This document shows positions 27,929 to 35,468 of a DNA stretch of 55,808 nucleotides, piece by piece; the stretch's first letter is position 1, and each line of letters begins with the position of its first letter. This stretch comes from a virus. Below the pieces are notes generated by a model, which was given only the letters and a program-made list of their open reading frames with translations, ran no database searches and was not told the origin of the DNA. Where the stretch lies: positions 1-55,808 of IMG/VR virus record IMGVR_UViG_3300013100_000002; one strand, given 5' to 3'. The position numbers and the translations under genes were made by a program.

Positions 27929-28198
27929 ATGACGAACATCCAGGACCAAAACGCTACGATTATCGGCGTGCCGATGACAGATGCCGAAGCGATCACCGCC
28001 GAGCTCAACGAGCGAGTGAACGCATACGGCGGCATCAACGCGTACTGCCGCGACTTCGACCTGGACAAGCGCAACTTCAACCGCTACCTCACGGGCCGTC
28101 AGATGCAGACGCCGGAGCTGATGAAGCACCTTCGGAACATGGGCGTCCCGATCGCCGAGTTCATGGAGTCAGCTGTCGCGCGCACTCTCGAGGCGTGA
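27929..28198 (+). CDS. Probable immunity repressor (small HTH protein)
   Basis: 89 residues. 'GGINAYCRDFDLDKRNFNRY' and 'LTGRQMQTPELMKHLRNMGV' form a helix-turn-helix resembling XRE-type repressors, with no protease or dimerisation domain visible. It is the only rightward gene of the module, divergent from the early operon and facing two operators. ATG at 27929 lacks a clear RBS; an ATG at 27974 is possible. Repressor function is inferred from position and fold. Confidence 0.72.
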   Translation: MTNIQDQNATIIGVPMTDAEAITAELNERVNAYGGINAYCRDFDLDKRNFNRYLTGRQMQTPELMKHLRNMGVPIAEFMESAVARTLEA

Positions 28199-28333
28199 GC
28201 GGAACCACGCGAGCAGATCGGCCGGCGAAGGGCAGATCGACCCGAGATCGTAGACGGGGCAGAGTGCGGCGCACGCTCCCCCTACGCATGTGCGGATCGA
28301 AACGTCGTTGGTCGATACAGCGGCGATGGTCAT
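28169..28333 (-). CDS. Small Cys-rich protein convergent with the repressor
   Basis: 54 residues with 'RTCVGGACAALCPVYDLGSI'. The spacing resembles the C-x2-C-x2-C-x3-CP ferredoxin cluster motif but lacks one Cys. ATG at 28333 follows GGGGG. It overlaps the repressor 3' end by 30 nt on the opposite strand, so its transcript is antisense there. No function assigned. Confidence 0.55.
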   Translation of the reverse strand: MTIAAVSTNDVSIRTCVGGACAALCPVYDLGSICPSPADLLAWFRSRLESARDS

Positions 28334-28410
28334 CGCGGTCCCCCGGTTGAGTGGTTGTTCAGTGAACGAACCGTATCTTTAACCGGCGACATTTCGCATC
28401 TCGGAAGACG

Positions 28411-29664
28411 CTATCCCTGGGTGATCGCCAGCTTCTCGGAGACCTTCTGCAGAGCGGCGGTGATGCGCGCCTGGTTGCCCTTGCTGCGGTACGACCGCGA
28501 CATCGCGCGCGTGGAGTGGCCGATGATCTCGGGGATGAGATCTTCGTCGACCTCGGCGGCGTAGAGAAGGTCAACGGTCGTGTGCCGGAGGTCGTGGAGT
28601 CGCACGTTGCCGCTGATCCCAGCCGCCTTGCGCACCTCGGGCCACACGCGGGATGCGAAGTCCGGGTCGACGGGGAGCGGGTCGCCAGCTTCGTTCGGGC
28701 GGGTGAACACGAGTCCCCACGGGTTCGTCGGGGCGATCTGCCTCCACTGCTCGAGCAGAGAGCGCAGCGGGTCGACGAGCGGGATGATGCGCCACCCCGA
28801 GCGGGTCTTCGGACGCACCCAGTACAGTCCGCCGCGGCACTGCCGGTGTTCGTAGTTGGCCGGCACGTTGATGCGTCGCTGAGGGCACCGTGCGGGCTTC
28901 TCGCCGCACGCCGTCTTGCACCCGTGCGAGTACTCGATGCGGGTGAGCTGCCAGGACAGGTCGATCGTCGGGTTCGGGCCTTCGGAGATGCGATCCCACT
29001 CGAGGCCGATGATCTCGCCGCGGCGTCCGCCGGTGAGGATGAACGTCGCCCAGAGCAGAGCGTCCGGCGTGCCGGCGAACGTCGTGAGCAGCCGGGCAGC
29101 TTCCTCGGGCGTCAGCGCGACGAGGTCGGTGAGGTTGCGCACGGGCGCGGGGACGAGCCCGCATGGGTTCCGGCTGATGCGACCCTCGCGCTCGGCGTCG
29201 GCGAACATGGCCGACATGATCGCGTGGACGTTGCGCTGGGTCGTCCCGGACATCGGCTTCGGGTCGGGGTTGTCGGCCGTGGGGTCGGGGTCGGACATGA
29301 GGCGGATGACGCGGCGGACGTGCTCGGCGGTCAGCTTGTCGAGCCGCGACGTGCCGATCGCGCGCGACACCCACCTGAGGTGGGAGCGGTAGCCGGCGAC
29401 GGTGTTGGGGCGCCGGGTCTTCACGGCGATCTCCCGCATCCAGTAGTCGATCCACGCGTCGACCGTCATACCGTCGGTGTGGAGGTCGCCCTGCATCTCG
29501 AACTGCTTCAGCGCCTTCGCGCGCTTCACGAGCAGCTCGGCCTTCGACTTCGAAGTGATCTCCTTGCGCCGACGCTTGCCGTCGCGCGGCGGAAGCTCGA
29601 TGCGCGTCACCCACAGTCCGTTGTCGCGCTGGAAGACTGCGCCTTCGCCCTTGCCTCGAGCCAT
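28411..29664 (-). CDS. Tyrosine-family integrase
   Basis: 417 residues. The N-terminal arm-binding part ('GAVFQRDNGLWVTRIELPPR') and a SAM-like core-binding domain lead to the catalytic domain, with the first Arg in 'TGGRRGEIIGLEWD', then 'RLHDLRHTTV' (H357, R360), 'IGHST' (H383) and nucleophile Y392 in 'SRSYRSKG'. A Cys-rich insertion ('HGCKTACGEKPARC') is typical of actinophage integrases. The ATG at 29664 follows GAGAGGGGC. The gene adjoins attP, as usual. Confidence 0.95.
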   Translation of the reverse strand: MARGKGEGAVFQRDNGLWVTRIELPPRDGKRRRKEITSKSKAELLVKRAKALKQFEMQGDLHTDGMTVDAWIDYWMREIAVKTRRPNTVAGYRSHLRWVSRAIGTSRLDKLTAEHVRRVIRLMSDPDPTADNPDPKPMSGTTQRNVHAIMSAMFADAEREGRISRNPCGLVPAPVRNLTDLVALTPEEAARLLTTFAGTPDALLWATFILTGGRRGEIIGLEWDRISEGPNPTIDLSWQLTRIEYSHGCKTACGEKPARCPQRRINVPANYEHRQCRGGLYWVRPKTRSGWRIIPLVDPLRSLLEQWRQIAPTNPWGLVFTRPNEAGDPLPVDPDFASRVWPEVRKAAGISGNVRLHDLRHTTVDLLYAAEVDEDLIPEIIGHSTRAMSRSYRSKGNQARITAALQKVSEKLAITQG

Positions 29665-29685
29665 CTCATTGCCCCTCTCGTCGCG

Positions 29686-29718
29686 GTACACCCCAAGTAC
29701 ACCCCAACAGTACACCCA
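29686..29718. repeat. Arm-type integrase sites, left cluster
   Basis: Three direct copies of GTACACCC(C/A) at 29686-29694, 29697-29705 and 29710-29718, upstream of the integrase start. Their position beside the core and their repetition fit P-arm binding sites for the integrase N-terminal domain. Confidence 0.7.
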
Positions 29719-29810
29719 TTGGCTCTCTGTGGTGCTTTAGTGCACGTTGGTGGGATACCCGCAACTTCCGCGTAATTCCGCGGGTTTCCGGTTTCAGCCT
29801 ACCCCCGATC

Positions 29811-29858
29811 TTTGGTTTCCGGTACCGAAGGTCGGGGGTTCGATTCCCTCCGGGGGCA
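29811..29858 (+). other. attP core matching the 3' half of tRNA-Arg (CCG)
   Basis: These 48 bases reproduce a tRNA from the anticodon arm to the discriminator: anticodon stem TTGGT/ACCGA, loop TTCCGGT (anticodon CCG at 29819-29821), variable loop, T-stem GGGGG/CCCTC with loop TTCGATT, acceptor 3' strand CGGGGGC and discriminator A. The D-arm and 5' acceptor are missing. Such a core restores the host tRNA after integration. I infer attB is the host tRNA-Arg(CCG) gene. Confidence 0.85.
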
Positions 29859-29897
29859 CTACAGAATGCAGGGATCGCGCGAGTCGCGAATCGGGAA

Positions 29898-29918
29898 GTA
29901 CACCCGAAACTACACCCC
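29898..29918. repeat. Arm-type integrase sites, right cluster
   Basis: GTACACCCG (29898-29906) and CTACACCCC (29910-29918), direct copies of the left-arm motif; an inverted copy GGGTGTAC lies at 29967-29974. Together with the left cluster they flank the attP core on both sides. Confidence 0.65.
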
Positions 29919-29931
29919 AGCGAAAACACGA

Positions 29932-29966
29932 GAAGCCCCACCAGACAGAACGTCTGGTGGGGCTTC
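29932..29966. terminator. Strong hairpin, probable bidirectional terminator
   Basis: A perfect 15-bp stem (GAAGCCCCACCAGAC with its complement) around a 5-nt loop. On the minus strand it is followed by TCGTGTTTTC. It separates the late operon from integrase and attP. Confidence 0.6.
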
Positions 29967-29992
29967 GGGTGTACTGGGGCTGGTGCCCTCGA

Positions 29993-30280
29993 TCACTCGT
30001 AGAACGATGGTGGGAATGGCCGGTTGTCGACGGGGGCCGGGTTCACTGCGCCGCTGACGAGTCGTCCGACCGCGCTCTGCGCGCCGGGGCGATTGTGCAG
30101 GGACATCTTGTGTCCGCACGCGCGGCAGTTAGCCGTGAACGCCATCGCGAGCTCGGAGATCCCCGCCGTCGCGATCGCCGCCGTGCCGCGGCCTCCGTTG
30201 CGCAGCGCGAGGCCGGCGTTGCTCGTGGTGCACTTCCCGCAGTCGGCGCATCCGGTGTGGACGTTGATCGCTCTTCCCAT
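29993..30280 (-). CDS. Zinc-binding hypothetical protein
   Basis: 95 residues with 'GCADCGKCTTS' and 'ANCRACGHKMSLH', two Cys knuckles likely for zinc; Pro-rich C-terminus. It sits between two strong hairpins and so is probably transcribed separately. RBS is weak. Function unknown. Confidence 0.7.
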   Translation of the reverse strand: MGRAINVHTGCADCGKCTTSNAGLALRNGGRGTAAIATAGISELAMAFTANCRACGHKMSLHNRPGAQSAVGRLVSGAVNPAPVDNRPFPPSFYE

Positions 30281-30323
30281 GGCCGAAGGGTATCGCGGCT
30301 CGGAGTCGCCCGGCAACGACAGA

Positions 30324-30357
30324 ACGCCCCCACCCTCCCGAGGGAGAGTGGGGGCGT
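30324..30357. terminator. Strong hairpin between two small genes
   Basis: ACGCCCCCAC pairs with GTGGGGGCGT, with an inner CTCCC/GGGAG stem. On the minus strand TTCTGTCGTT follows. Probable terminator of the tiny gene at 30371. Confidence 0.6.
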
Positions 30358-30370
30358 CCGGGTCAGGCGG

Positions 30371-30451
30371 TTACTTGAACCAGCCGAGGATGATCGACAG
30401 CCAGTCGAGCGACGGGCCTTCGGAACGGGAGTTGGTGCGGCTGAAGGGCAT
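30371..30451 (-). CDS. Tiny gene between terminators
   Basis: 26 residues, with 'LDWLSIILGWFK' as an amphipathic or membrane-active C-terminal helix. ATG preceded by AAAGAGAAAATC, the RBS style of this phage. Hairpins flank it on both sides. Its size makes it uncertain; a small toxin-like or lysis-related peptide is one idea. Confidence 0.5.
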   Translation of the reverse strand: MPFSRTNSRSEGPSLDWLSIILGWFK

Positions 30452-30472
30452 GATTTTCTCTTTCGTGTATCA

Positions 30473-30518
30473 GAAAGCCGGCATGCCTCTCCTGGTAGGA
30501 GATGGAAGACATGCCGGC
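30473..30518 (-). terminator. Terminator at the end of the late operon
   Basis: GCCGGCATG pairs with CATGCCGGC around a 24-nt lo op containing a second stem (CTCTCC/GGAGA), followed on the minus strand by TTTCTG. It lies about 70 nt after the last structural gene. Confidence 0.6.
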
Positions 30519-30590
30519 CGGTTTGGTGGAACGTATGGTGGCGCTCGTCAGGGCTGAGCTCGACGAGCAGAGGGAGGGTGGAGGGAGTGG

Positions 30591-30872
30591 CTAGCCGAGG
30601 TCTTCGCGGACGGCGAGCGTCGCGTACCCGTCGTTCGGGTACGTGACGATGACGCCGTCGCGGGTGACCTCGAGTTCGACGCGGTAGGTGCCGGGCGAGA
30701 GCGTGCCGGTGAGCGTGTGCGTCACTACGCCGCCGGCGGCGTCCGTGACCTCGGCGTCCAGGAAGATCGCCGGGCCGGTGCTGTCTCGCGCGATGAGACG
30801 GACCGATGCACCCGCGAGGTCGGTGTTCGCTCGCCATGACACCTCGTGGGTGTCGCCTGCCTTGACTTTCAT
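30591..30872 (-). CDS. BppU-N-like tail/baseplate protein
   Basis: 93 residues. 'MKVKAGDTHEVSWRANTDLA' then 'GASVRLIARDSTG' and 'GTLSPGTYRVELEVTRDGVI' and a final 'REDLG' match the N-terminal domain of BppU-type baseplate upper proteins, an Ig-like fold. Last gene of the late operon, overlapping the GDPD tail protein by ATGA. It probably decorates the tail tip. Confidence 0.72.
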   Translation of the reverse strand: MKVKAGDTHEVSWRANTDLAGASVRLIARDSTGPAIFLDAEVTDAAGGVVTHTLTGTLSPGTYRVELEVTRDGVIVTYPNDGYATLAVREDLG

Positions 30873-32932
30873 TCGTCCTCCAACGTGTGGGTGATGTCGT
30901 GGGCGACGAGAGTTCGGCTGCTCACGGGGATTTCGGTGAGGGTGCGCACCGTCGGGATCGCGGCGCTCGGCAGTCGCCCGACTCCGAAGAGCGCGAGCAC
31001 GCCGATCGCGGCGCGCGCGATCGCCGCGGCGAAGTCCGCGATACCCGAGACGGCGAGCTCCCCGACCGCATCTCGATCGACTGCAGACGTGGCGGTTGCC
31101 GTGCCGCCCGCGGAGAGCGCGCCGACGGCGACGCGCTCGATGCTGAGGGTGCGTTCTGCCCAGCCGTTCACCTCGAGCACACCGCGCGCGTCCCGCGTGG
31201 TGCCGCCGGACTCGAGAGTGCCGGAGCCGGTGAGTGTCAGCTCGCCGACGGCAGCGCGCGACACCGCGAGGGTGCGCTCGGCTGACCCGGTGACTCCGAG
31301 CGTCGCGACAGCGGTGCGATCGATCGACAGCCCGCTCGGTGCGGTGCCGGACGCCTCGAGGGTGCCGGTGGCCGTGCGCGCGATCCCGACCGCCCTTGCC
31401 GCGGTGCCGGAGAGCGTGAGCTTCCCCTCGCCGATGAACGACGTCGCGCCGACCGCGCTGATGCCCGCGACGTTCGAGCACTGCACCATGCGTGCGCCCT
31501 TGGCGATCGCGGTGTCGTAGTTCGCCTGCGACGCGGCGATGTGGCCGACGACGGGCTTCCCGTACGAGAGCACGGTGTCCCATGCCGCCTGCGATGCGCC
31601 GTACTCCATGCCGAGAATCGACCAGTGGCTCTGATCGGCCGCGAGGTCGCCGGTGCCGATGTTCGCCTCGTAGAAGTAGCCCCATGTCTGGTAGCCGCGC
31701 GCGGTGGCGGCGTCGGCGAGCGCCGTCGACCCGCTGCCGACGCCGAAGAACTTCACGACGAGCTTCGTGTTCCCGCCGTGCGCGTCACAGATGTCGAGGA
31801 ACTCGGCGATGCGCCCGACGTCGTTCTTGGGGTCGACGATGCACACGTGGGTGGATGCGTACTTGTCCAGGAACGCGTCGAGCCGGTAGTACGGCCGCGG
31901 CGTGCCCGCACTCGTGAGCGTGTTCATGTAGGTCTGCACCTGAGCCCACGTCATCGCCGAGATGTTGGGCAGGCCGGAGGTCTGCGACGTGCGGTTCAGA
32001 GACGGGTCGTGAGATCCGACCCAGACGCCGTCCGACGTGCGGTGCGCCGAGAACTCGAGCGCTCCGTAGCCGGCGAGCACGGCCTGGTCGTAGGCGTACT
32101 CGGACATCTCGGGCCAGTTCACGGACCCGCCGCGGTGCGCCCACGTGGCGCCGGGCGTCGCGAGCATCTGGGCGACGCTGTTGAAGCCGGGGCGACGGGG
32201 CACGACTGCGGTTGCCGAGCCGGAGAGGGTGAGTGTGCCGACGGCGGTGCGCTCGACCGGGCCGCTGCCGGACGGTGAGGGGATGACGATCTGCACGCCC
32301 ATGCCGTTGCTGGCCTGGGTGGGCACGTAGGTCGCGGTGACCGCAGCGGTCGCACCGGGTGCGGGCGTCGCGTACGCGATGGTGTGCTGCTCGATGACTG
32401 GCGATGCGTCGCCGCTGTTGAGCCAGATGGCCGCGCCGGACACCGTCGGCTCGCCGACGGCTGTCGAGACCTCGACGAGCACGGAGAGCACGAGCGCGTC
32501 GGAGGGTGCGGTGACGGACGGAGCGACGGAGGTGCTCGACGACCCCGCCTGGACAGACTGGCCGGAGACGACGTCGCCGGCGGCGCGAACGCCGATGGTG
32601 CCGAACGTCCATGCCGAGATCGGGGCGCTCCCGGTGCCATGGAAGACGGTGAGCCGCTTGTAGGCGGATGCCGCGCTGTTCCACGAGACGCTGTTGTCGC
32701 CGGCCTGCTTGATGCGGGCCGCGATGGAGGTGCGGCGCGTGCCGGTGGCCTGCTGGGTGCCGGCGGGGAGAAGAACGGTCCACCCGGACGGTGCCGGGCC
32801 GACACCGTTCGAGTCGGTCGTGATGACGGCGATCATCCACGAGCCGACCGCGGCGGCGCTGATGTCAGCGGTCGCCGCGGTCGTGCCGGAGGATGTGGCC
32901 GTGGCCGCATTGACTCGCGTAGGTGCGGCCAT
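30869..32932 (-). CDS. Minor tail protein with GDPD-like domain and C-terminal repeats
   Basis: 687 residues. N-terminal beta domain (about 1-235), then a glycerophosphodiester phosphodiesterase-like barrel from 'AHRGGSVNWPEMSEYAYDQA' through 'LEFSAHRTSDGVWVGSHD'. The His-Arg, Glu and His-Asp positions are kept, but E-x-D reads E-F-S. The last 180 residues are about eight degenerate ~20-residue repeats ('AVGELTLTGSG'-like). It may cleave wall teichoic-type polymers during adsorption. Confidence 0.85.
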   Translation of the reverse strand: MAAPTRVNAATATSSGTTAATADISAAAVGSWMIAVITTDSNGVGPAPSGWTVLLPAGTQQATGTRRTSIAARIKQAGDNSVSWNSAASAYKRLTVFHGTGSAPISAWTFGTIGVRAAGDVVSGQSVQAGSSSTSVAPSVTAPSDALVLSVLVEVSTAVGEPTVSGAAIWLNSGDASPVIEQHTIAYATPAPGATAAVTATYVPTQASNGMGVQIVIPSPSGSGPVERTAVGTLTLSGSATAVVPRRPGFNSVAQMLATPGATWAHRGGSVNWPEMSEYAYDQAVLAGYGALEFSAHRTSDGVWVGSHDPSLNRTSQTSGLPNISAMTWAQVQTYMNTLTSAGTPRPYYRLDAFLDKYASTHVCIVDPKNDVGRIAEFLDICDAHGGNTKLVVKFFGVGSGSTALADAATARGYQTWGYFYEANIGTGDLAADQSHWSILGMEYGASQAAWDTVLSYGKPVVGHIAASQANYDTAIAKGARMVQCSNVAGISAVGATSFIGEGKLTLSGTAARAVGIARTATGTLEASGTAPSGLSIDRTAVATLGVTGSAERTLAVSRAAVGELTLTGSGTLESGGTTRDARGVLEVNGWAERTLSIERVAVGALSAGGTATATSAVDRDAVGELAVSGIADFAAAIARAAIGVLALFGVGRLPSAAIPTVRTLTEIPVSSRTLVAHDITHTLEDE

Positions 32933-32947
32933 GGTCGCCTCCCGGGG

Positions 32948-33289
32948 CTAGTTGACGGTGATCGTGGGCGTGACGGTGACCGTCGTCTGGCCGGGCAGAG
33001 CGCCCGTCGGCGAAGCGAGCGGGAAGCCGGCGATGAACGTGCTCCCGTTCCAGATGCCGATCCAGCCGTAGTTGCCGGCCGGAACATCGAACGCGACCGG
33101 AGAACCCGACACGGAACCGTCGGATGCGCCGCCGGCCCACGTGGTCGTCTTGCGCGCGTACGCGGGAGATCCGCCGGTCGCTTCGCCTGCTCCGGTGGTG
33201 CCGGGGTCAGCGCTGTGGAGGCTGATCGTGTTGCCGAGCGCCGAGACGGCGAGCGCCGCGGCTTCCTTGGTTGCGGTGGTGAAGGCCAT
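32948..33289 (-). CDS. Hypothetical tail-region protein
   Basis: 113 residues, beta-rich and Gly/Thr-rich ('AGNYGWIGIWNGSTFIAGFP'), typical of small tail or appendage proteins of this phage group. No precise role. Encoded between the GDPD protein and the lysis genes. Confidence 0.72.
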   Translation of the reverse strand: MAFTTATKEAAALAVSALGNTISLHSADPGTTGAGEATGGSPAYARKTTTWAGGASDGSVSGSPVAFDVPAGNYGWIGIWNGSTFIAGFPLASPTGALPGQTTVTVTPTITVN

Positions 33290-33291
33290 GG

Positions 33292-33654
33292 TCAGTGCTT
33301 CCCGTCTTCCGAGCTGTTGATGAAGGCGCGCCACTGGCGGCGGGTCATGCCGACGGTGACTCCGTCGACGGATTCGTAGATGACGACGGCGGGCGCGGAG
33401 CCGGCACCGAAGTTCTTCAGCCACTCGTCGACTGCAGGGATCGCCATCACGCGGGAGATCGCGGCGCTGATTCCGGCGAGTGCGGCGATCGCACCGGCGA
33501 TCCACGCGACGACGGGGCCGGGCACGACGTCCTGCACGGCGGCGAGGATCTGTGGGGCGACGAGCACGACGCCCGCGAGGATGGCGGATGCCGAGACGAT
33601 CACCTGCACGGCGGTTCGGATGGCCCGCTGAGCGGGGAACCAGATCTTGTTCAT
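33292..33654 (-). CDS. Holin-like membrane protein
   Basis: 120 residues with two hydrophobic segments (about 14-35 and 43-66: 'IVSASAILAGVVLVAPQIL' and 'PVVAWIAGAIAALAGISAAI') and a charged tail. Class and position, three genes after the endolysin, fit a holin, though other membrane roles are possible. Confidence 0.68.
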   Translation of the reverse strand: MNKIWFPAQRAIRTAVQVIVSASAILAGVVLVAPQILAAVQDVVPGPVVAWIAGAIAALAGISAAISRVMAIPAVDEWLKNFGAGSAPAVVIYESVDGVTVGMTRRQWRAFINSSEDGKH

Positions 33655-33683
33655 GGGAGTGTCCTTTCGGGACGGATGAGGGA

Positions 33684-34109
33684 TTACGGGGACTCGAGGG
33701 TCTGAGCGTCGATACGCGCGGCGACGCTCGCCGAGAGGTGAGCGATGCCGAGCTTGGTGAGGATGGGATTCGGGAGCTCGGGCATCTGGCCGCTGCGCCC
33801 CTGGATGTTCCACATCCAGAGCTGCGTCTCGCGGGCGCGGACTGCGTCATGCATCTCGTGCGACTCGGCCTTCACCCGCTGCATCTCGTCGCGGATTGGC
33901 TGAACCTGACGCTCGACCTCGTCGCGGATGTACTGCGCGAGCTGCGACGCGTCGTCGAATCGGGCGGCGATGTCGGTCTGCGACGCCGCCTGGGCGGCGA
34001 GCCGGTTGTCGCCTCGCTTCATTCGGATGGAGCCCCAAACCGTGAGTGCGACGCCCAGGAAGACGAGCACTGGGCCGGAGATCTGAAGTACGCTCGACGG
34101 AATTTCCAT
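33684..34109 (-). CDS. Membrane-anchored coiled-coil protein of the lysis cassette
   Basis: 141 residues: one N-terminal span ('VLQISGPVLVFLGVALTVWG') then a long coiled coil ('EVERQVQPIRDEMQRVKAES') . The design resembles actinophage lysis-cassette proteins that assist holin or reach the envelope. Role inferred from context. Confidence 0.68.
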   Translation of the reverse strand: MEIPSSVLQISGPVLVFLGVALTVWGSIRMKRGDNRLAAQAASQTDIAARFDDASQLAQYIRDEVERQVQPIRDEMQRVKAESHEMHDAVRARETQLWMWNIQGRSGQMPELPNPILTKLGIAHLSASVAARIDAQTLESP

Positions 34110-34585
34110 CAGCTCTCCCTCTGCCGCTGGATCTCCCGCTGGATGCGCCGCCGCCTCTCTTCGCGGCAGAGCCACACGATGCGCCCGACAATGACGACGG
34201 AGAGCGCAGCGGTGACGCCCGCGACGAAGCCGCGCGCCGGATACTCACCAGCGGCGAGCACCAGGAGGAAGAGCGCGTAGGTCAGGAGGACGAACGCGAG
34301 ACCGCATTTGGCGCTCAGCTCGAGTGCCCAGAGCCGAGGGAATGAGATACCGAAGAGGCACCCGATCGCGAACAGCAACACCGCACCTGAAAGCACGGCC
34401 GCGACCGTGTGGTTGTAGACGATCGCGAACGTCGGGAGCCCCCCGTTGAGGCCGAGGTAGCTCCCGACGATCAGGAAGAAGTCGACCACGGGGAGCACCC
34501 AACGCTTCAGGTCGCGCGCGACCTCTCCCTCGTCCTCGGGGATGGCGTCCGGGTGCCAGATGGATCGCTCGTAGAGCCAACGCAT
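34109..34585 (-). CDS. Multi-pass holin-like protein
   Basis: 158 residues with four predicted spans (about 33-52, 64-84, 94-113, 121-142) and a basic C-terminus ('EERRRRIQREIQRQRES'). The start overlaps the endolysin stop in TGATG, tying its translation to the endolysin. A holin is the best guess for a gene so placed. Confidence 0.72.
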   Translation of the reverse strand: MRWLYERSIWHPDAIPEDEGEVARDLKRWVLPVVDFFLIVGSYLGLNGGLPTFAIVYNHTVAAVLSGAVLLFAIGCLFGISFPRLWALELSAKCGLAFVLLTYALFLLVLAAGEYPARGFVAGVTAALSVVIVGRIVWLCREERRRRIQREIQRQRES

Positions 34586-35406
34586 CAGTAGCCGAGCTTC
34601 TGCCACGTCTTGGTGCCGACGATTCCGTCGGCGACGAGCTTCTGCCGCTTCTGGAACGCGATGACCGCGGCGCGCGTCTTCGGCCCGAACACGCCGTCCT
34701 GCGTGAGCCCGAGCTTCTTCTGCAGGAGCTTGACGAGCGCGCCCTTCGAGCCCTGCTTGAGCGTGGCGCGACGGCTAACGACGATGCGGTTGTAGGCGCC
34801 GTTCGTGAGCGGACCCCACGCACCGTCTGCGACGAGACCCTGCGACTTCTGGAACGCGCGGATCGCGGCGACGGTCGCGGGACCGGCGATGCCGTCGACC
34901 TTCAGGCCGTGGCCGAGGGTGTTGAGCGCGGTCTGGATGCCACGGATCGCGGCCTTCGTCGTGTTGCCTGCCGAAGTGCCGCCGAGGCGTGCCGTGATCC
35001 ACGGGACGGAGTTGATCTGACCCGTGTTGTTGTAGTGCAGCGTGCCGAGCGTCAGCTCGAAGTGCAGGTGGGTGTCGGTGGCCGTGCCGGTGCGGCCCAT
35101 GATGCCGAGGGCGTCGCCCGCCTTCACCTTCTGGCCGGTCTTCACGAGCGTGGCGGACATGTGCAGGGATCGGGTGAAGAATCCGTCGTGCTGCACCCAT
35201 ACCTGCACGCCGCCGCCCGACCATCCCTTCGGCGTGCCGACGACCTTGACGACGCCGTCGGCGATCGCTCGGATCGTGGCGAACCCGACCATGTCGGTGC
35301 CCTTGTGGTTGGTCGATGCGCCGGCGACGGGCTGCTTGCGCGGCCCGAACGAACTCGTCACGTACGGCTTGGTCTTGAGGCCGTTGGGCCACAGAATCGT
35401 GCTCAT
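34585..35406 (-). CDS. Endolysin: M23 peptidase with two peptidoglycan-binding domains
   Basis: 273 residues. The peptidase has the zinc ligands H34 and D38 in 'NHKGTD' and H115 in 'HLHFE' (113-117), as in LytM-type enzymes. Two PG_binding_1 repeats follow: 'GIQTALNTLGHGLKVDGIAG' and 'KLLQKKLGLTQDGVFGPKTR'. It cleaves peptide cross-bridges of host peptidoglycan. No signal peptide, so export needs the holin. Length is usual for the class. Confidence 0.93.
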   Translation of the reverse strand: MSTILWPNGLKTKPYVTSSFGPRKQPVAGASTNHKGTDMVGFATIRAIADGVVKVVGTPKGWSGGGVQVWVQHDGFFTRSLHMSATLVKTGQKVKAGDALGIMGRTGTATDTHLHFELTLGTLHYNNTGQINSVPWITARLGGTSAGNTTKAAIRGIQTALNTLGHGLKVDGIAGPATVAAIRAFQKSQGLVADGAWGPLTNGAYNRIVVSRRATLKQGSKGALVKLLQKKLGLTQDGVFGPKTRAAVIAFQKRQKLVADGIVGTKTWQKLGY

Positions 35407-35437
35407 CGCACGCCCCTCTCATCTGAGATTCGGATGG

Positions 35438-35462
35438 GGGGCCGGGCAGAGCGCCCGGCCCC
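35438..35462 (-). other. Hairpin between endolysin and GDPD tail gene
   Basis: GGGGCCGGGC pairs with GCCCGGCCCC around 5 nt. No T-tract follows, so it is more likely an mRNA-stability or attenuation hairpin than a terminator. Confidence 0.5.
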
Positions 35463-35468
35463 TGTCGT

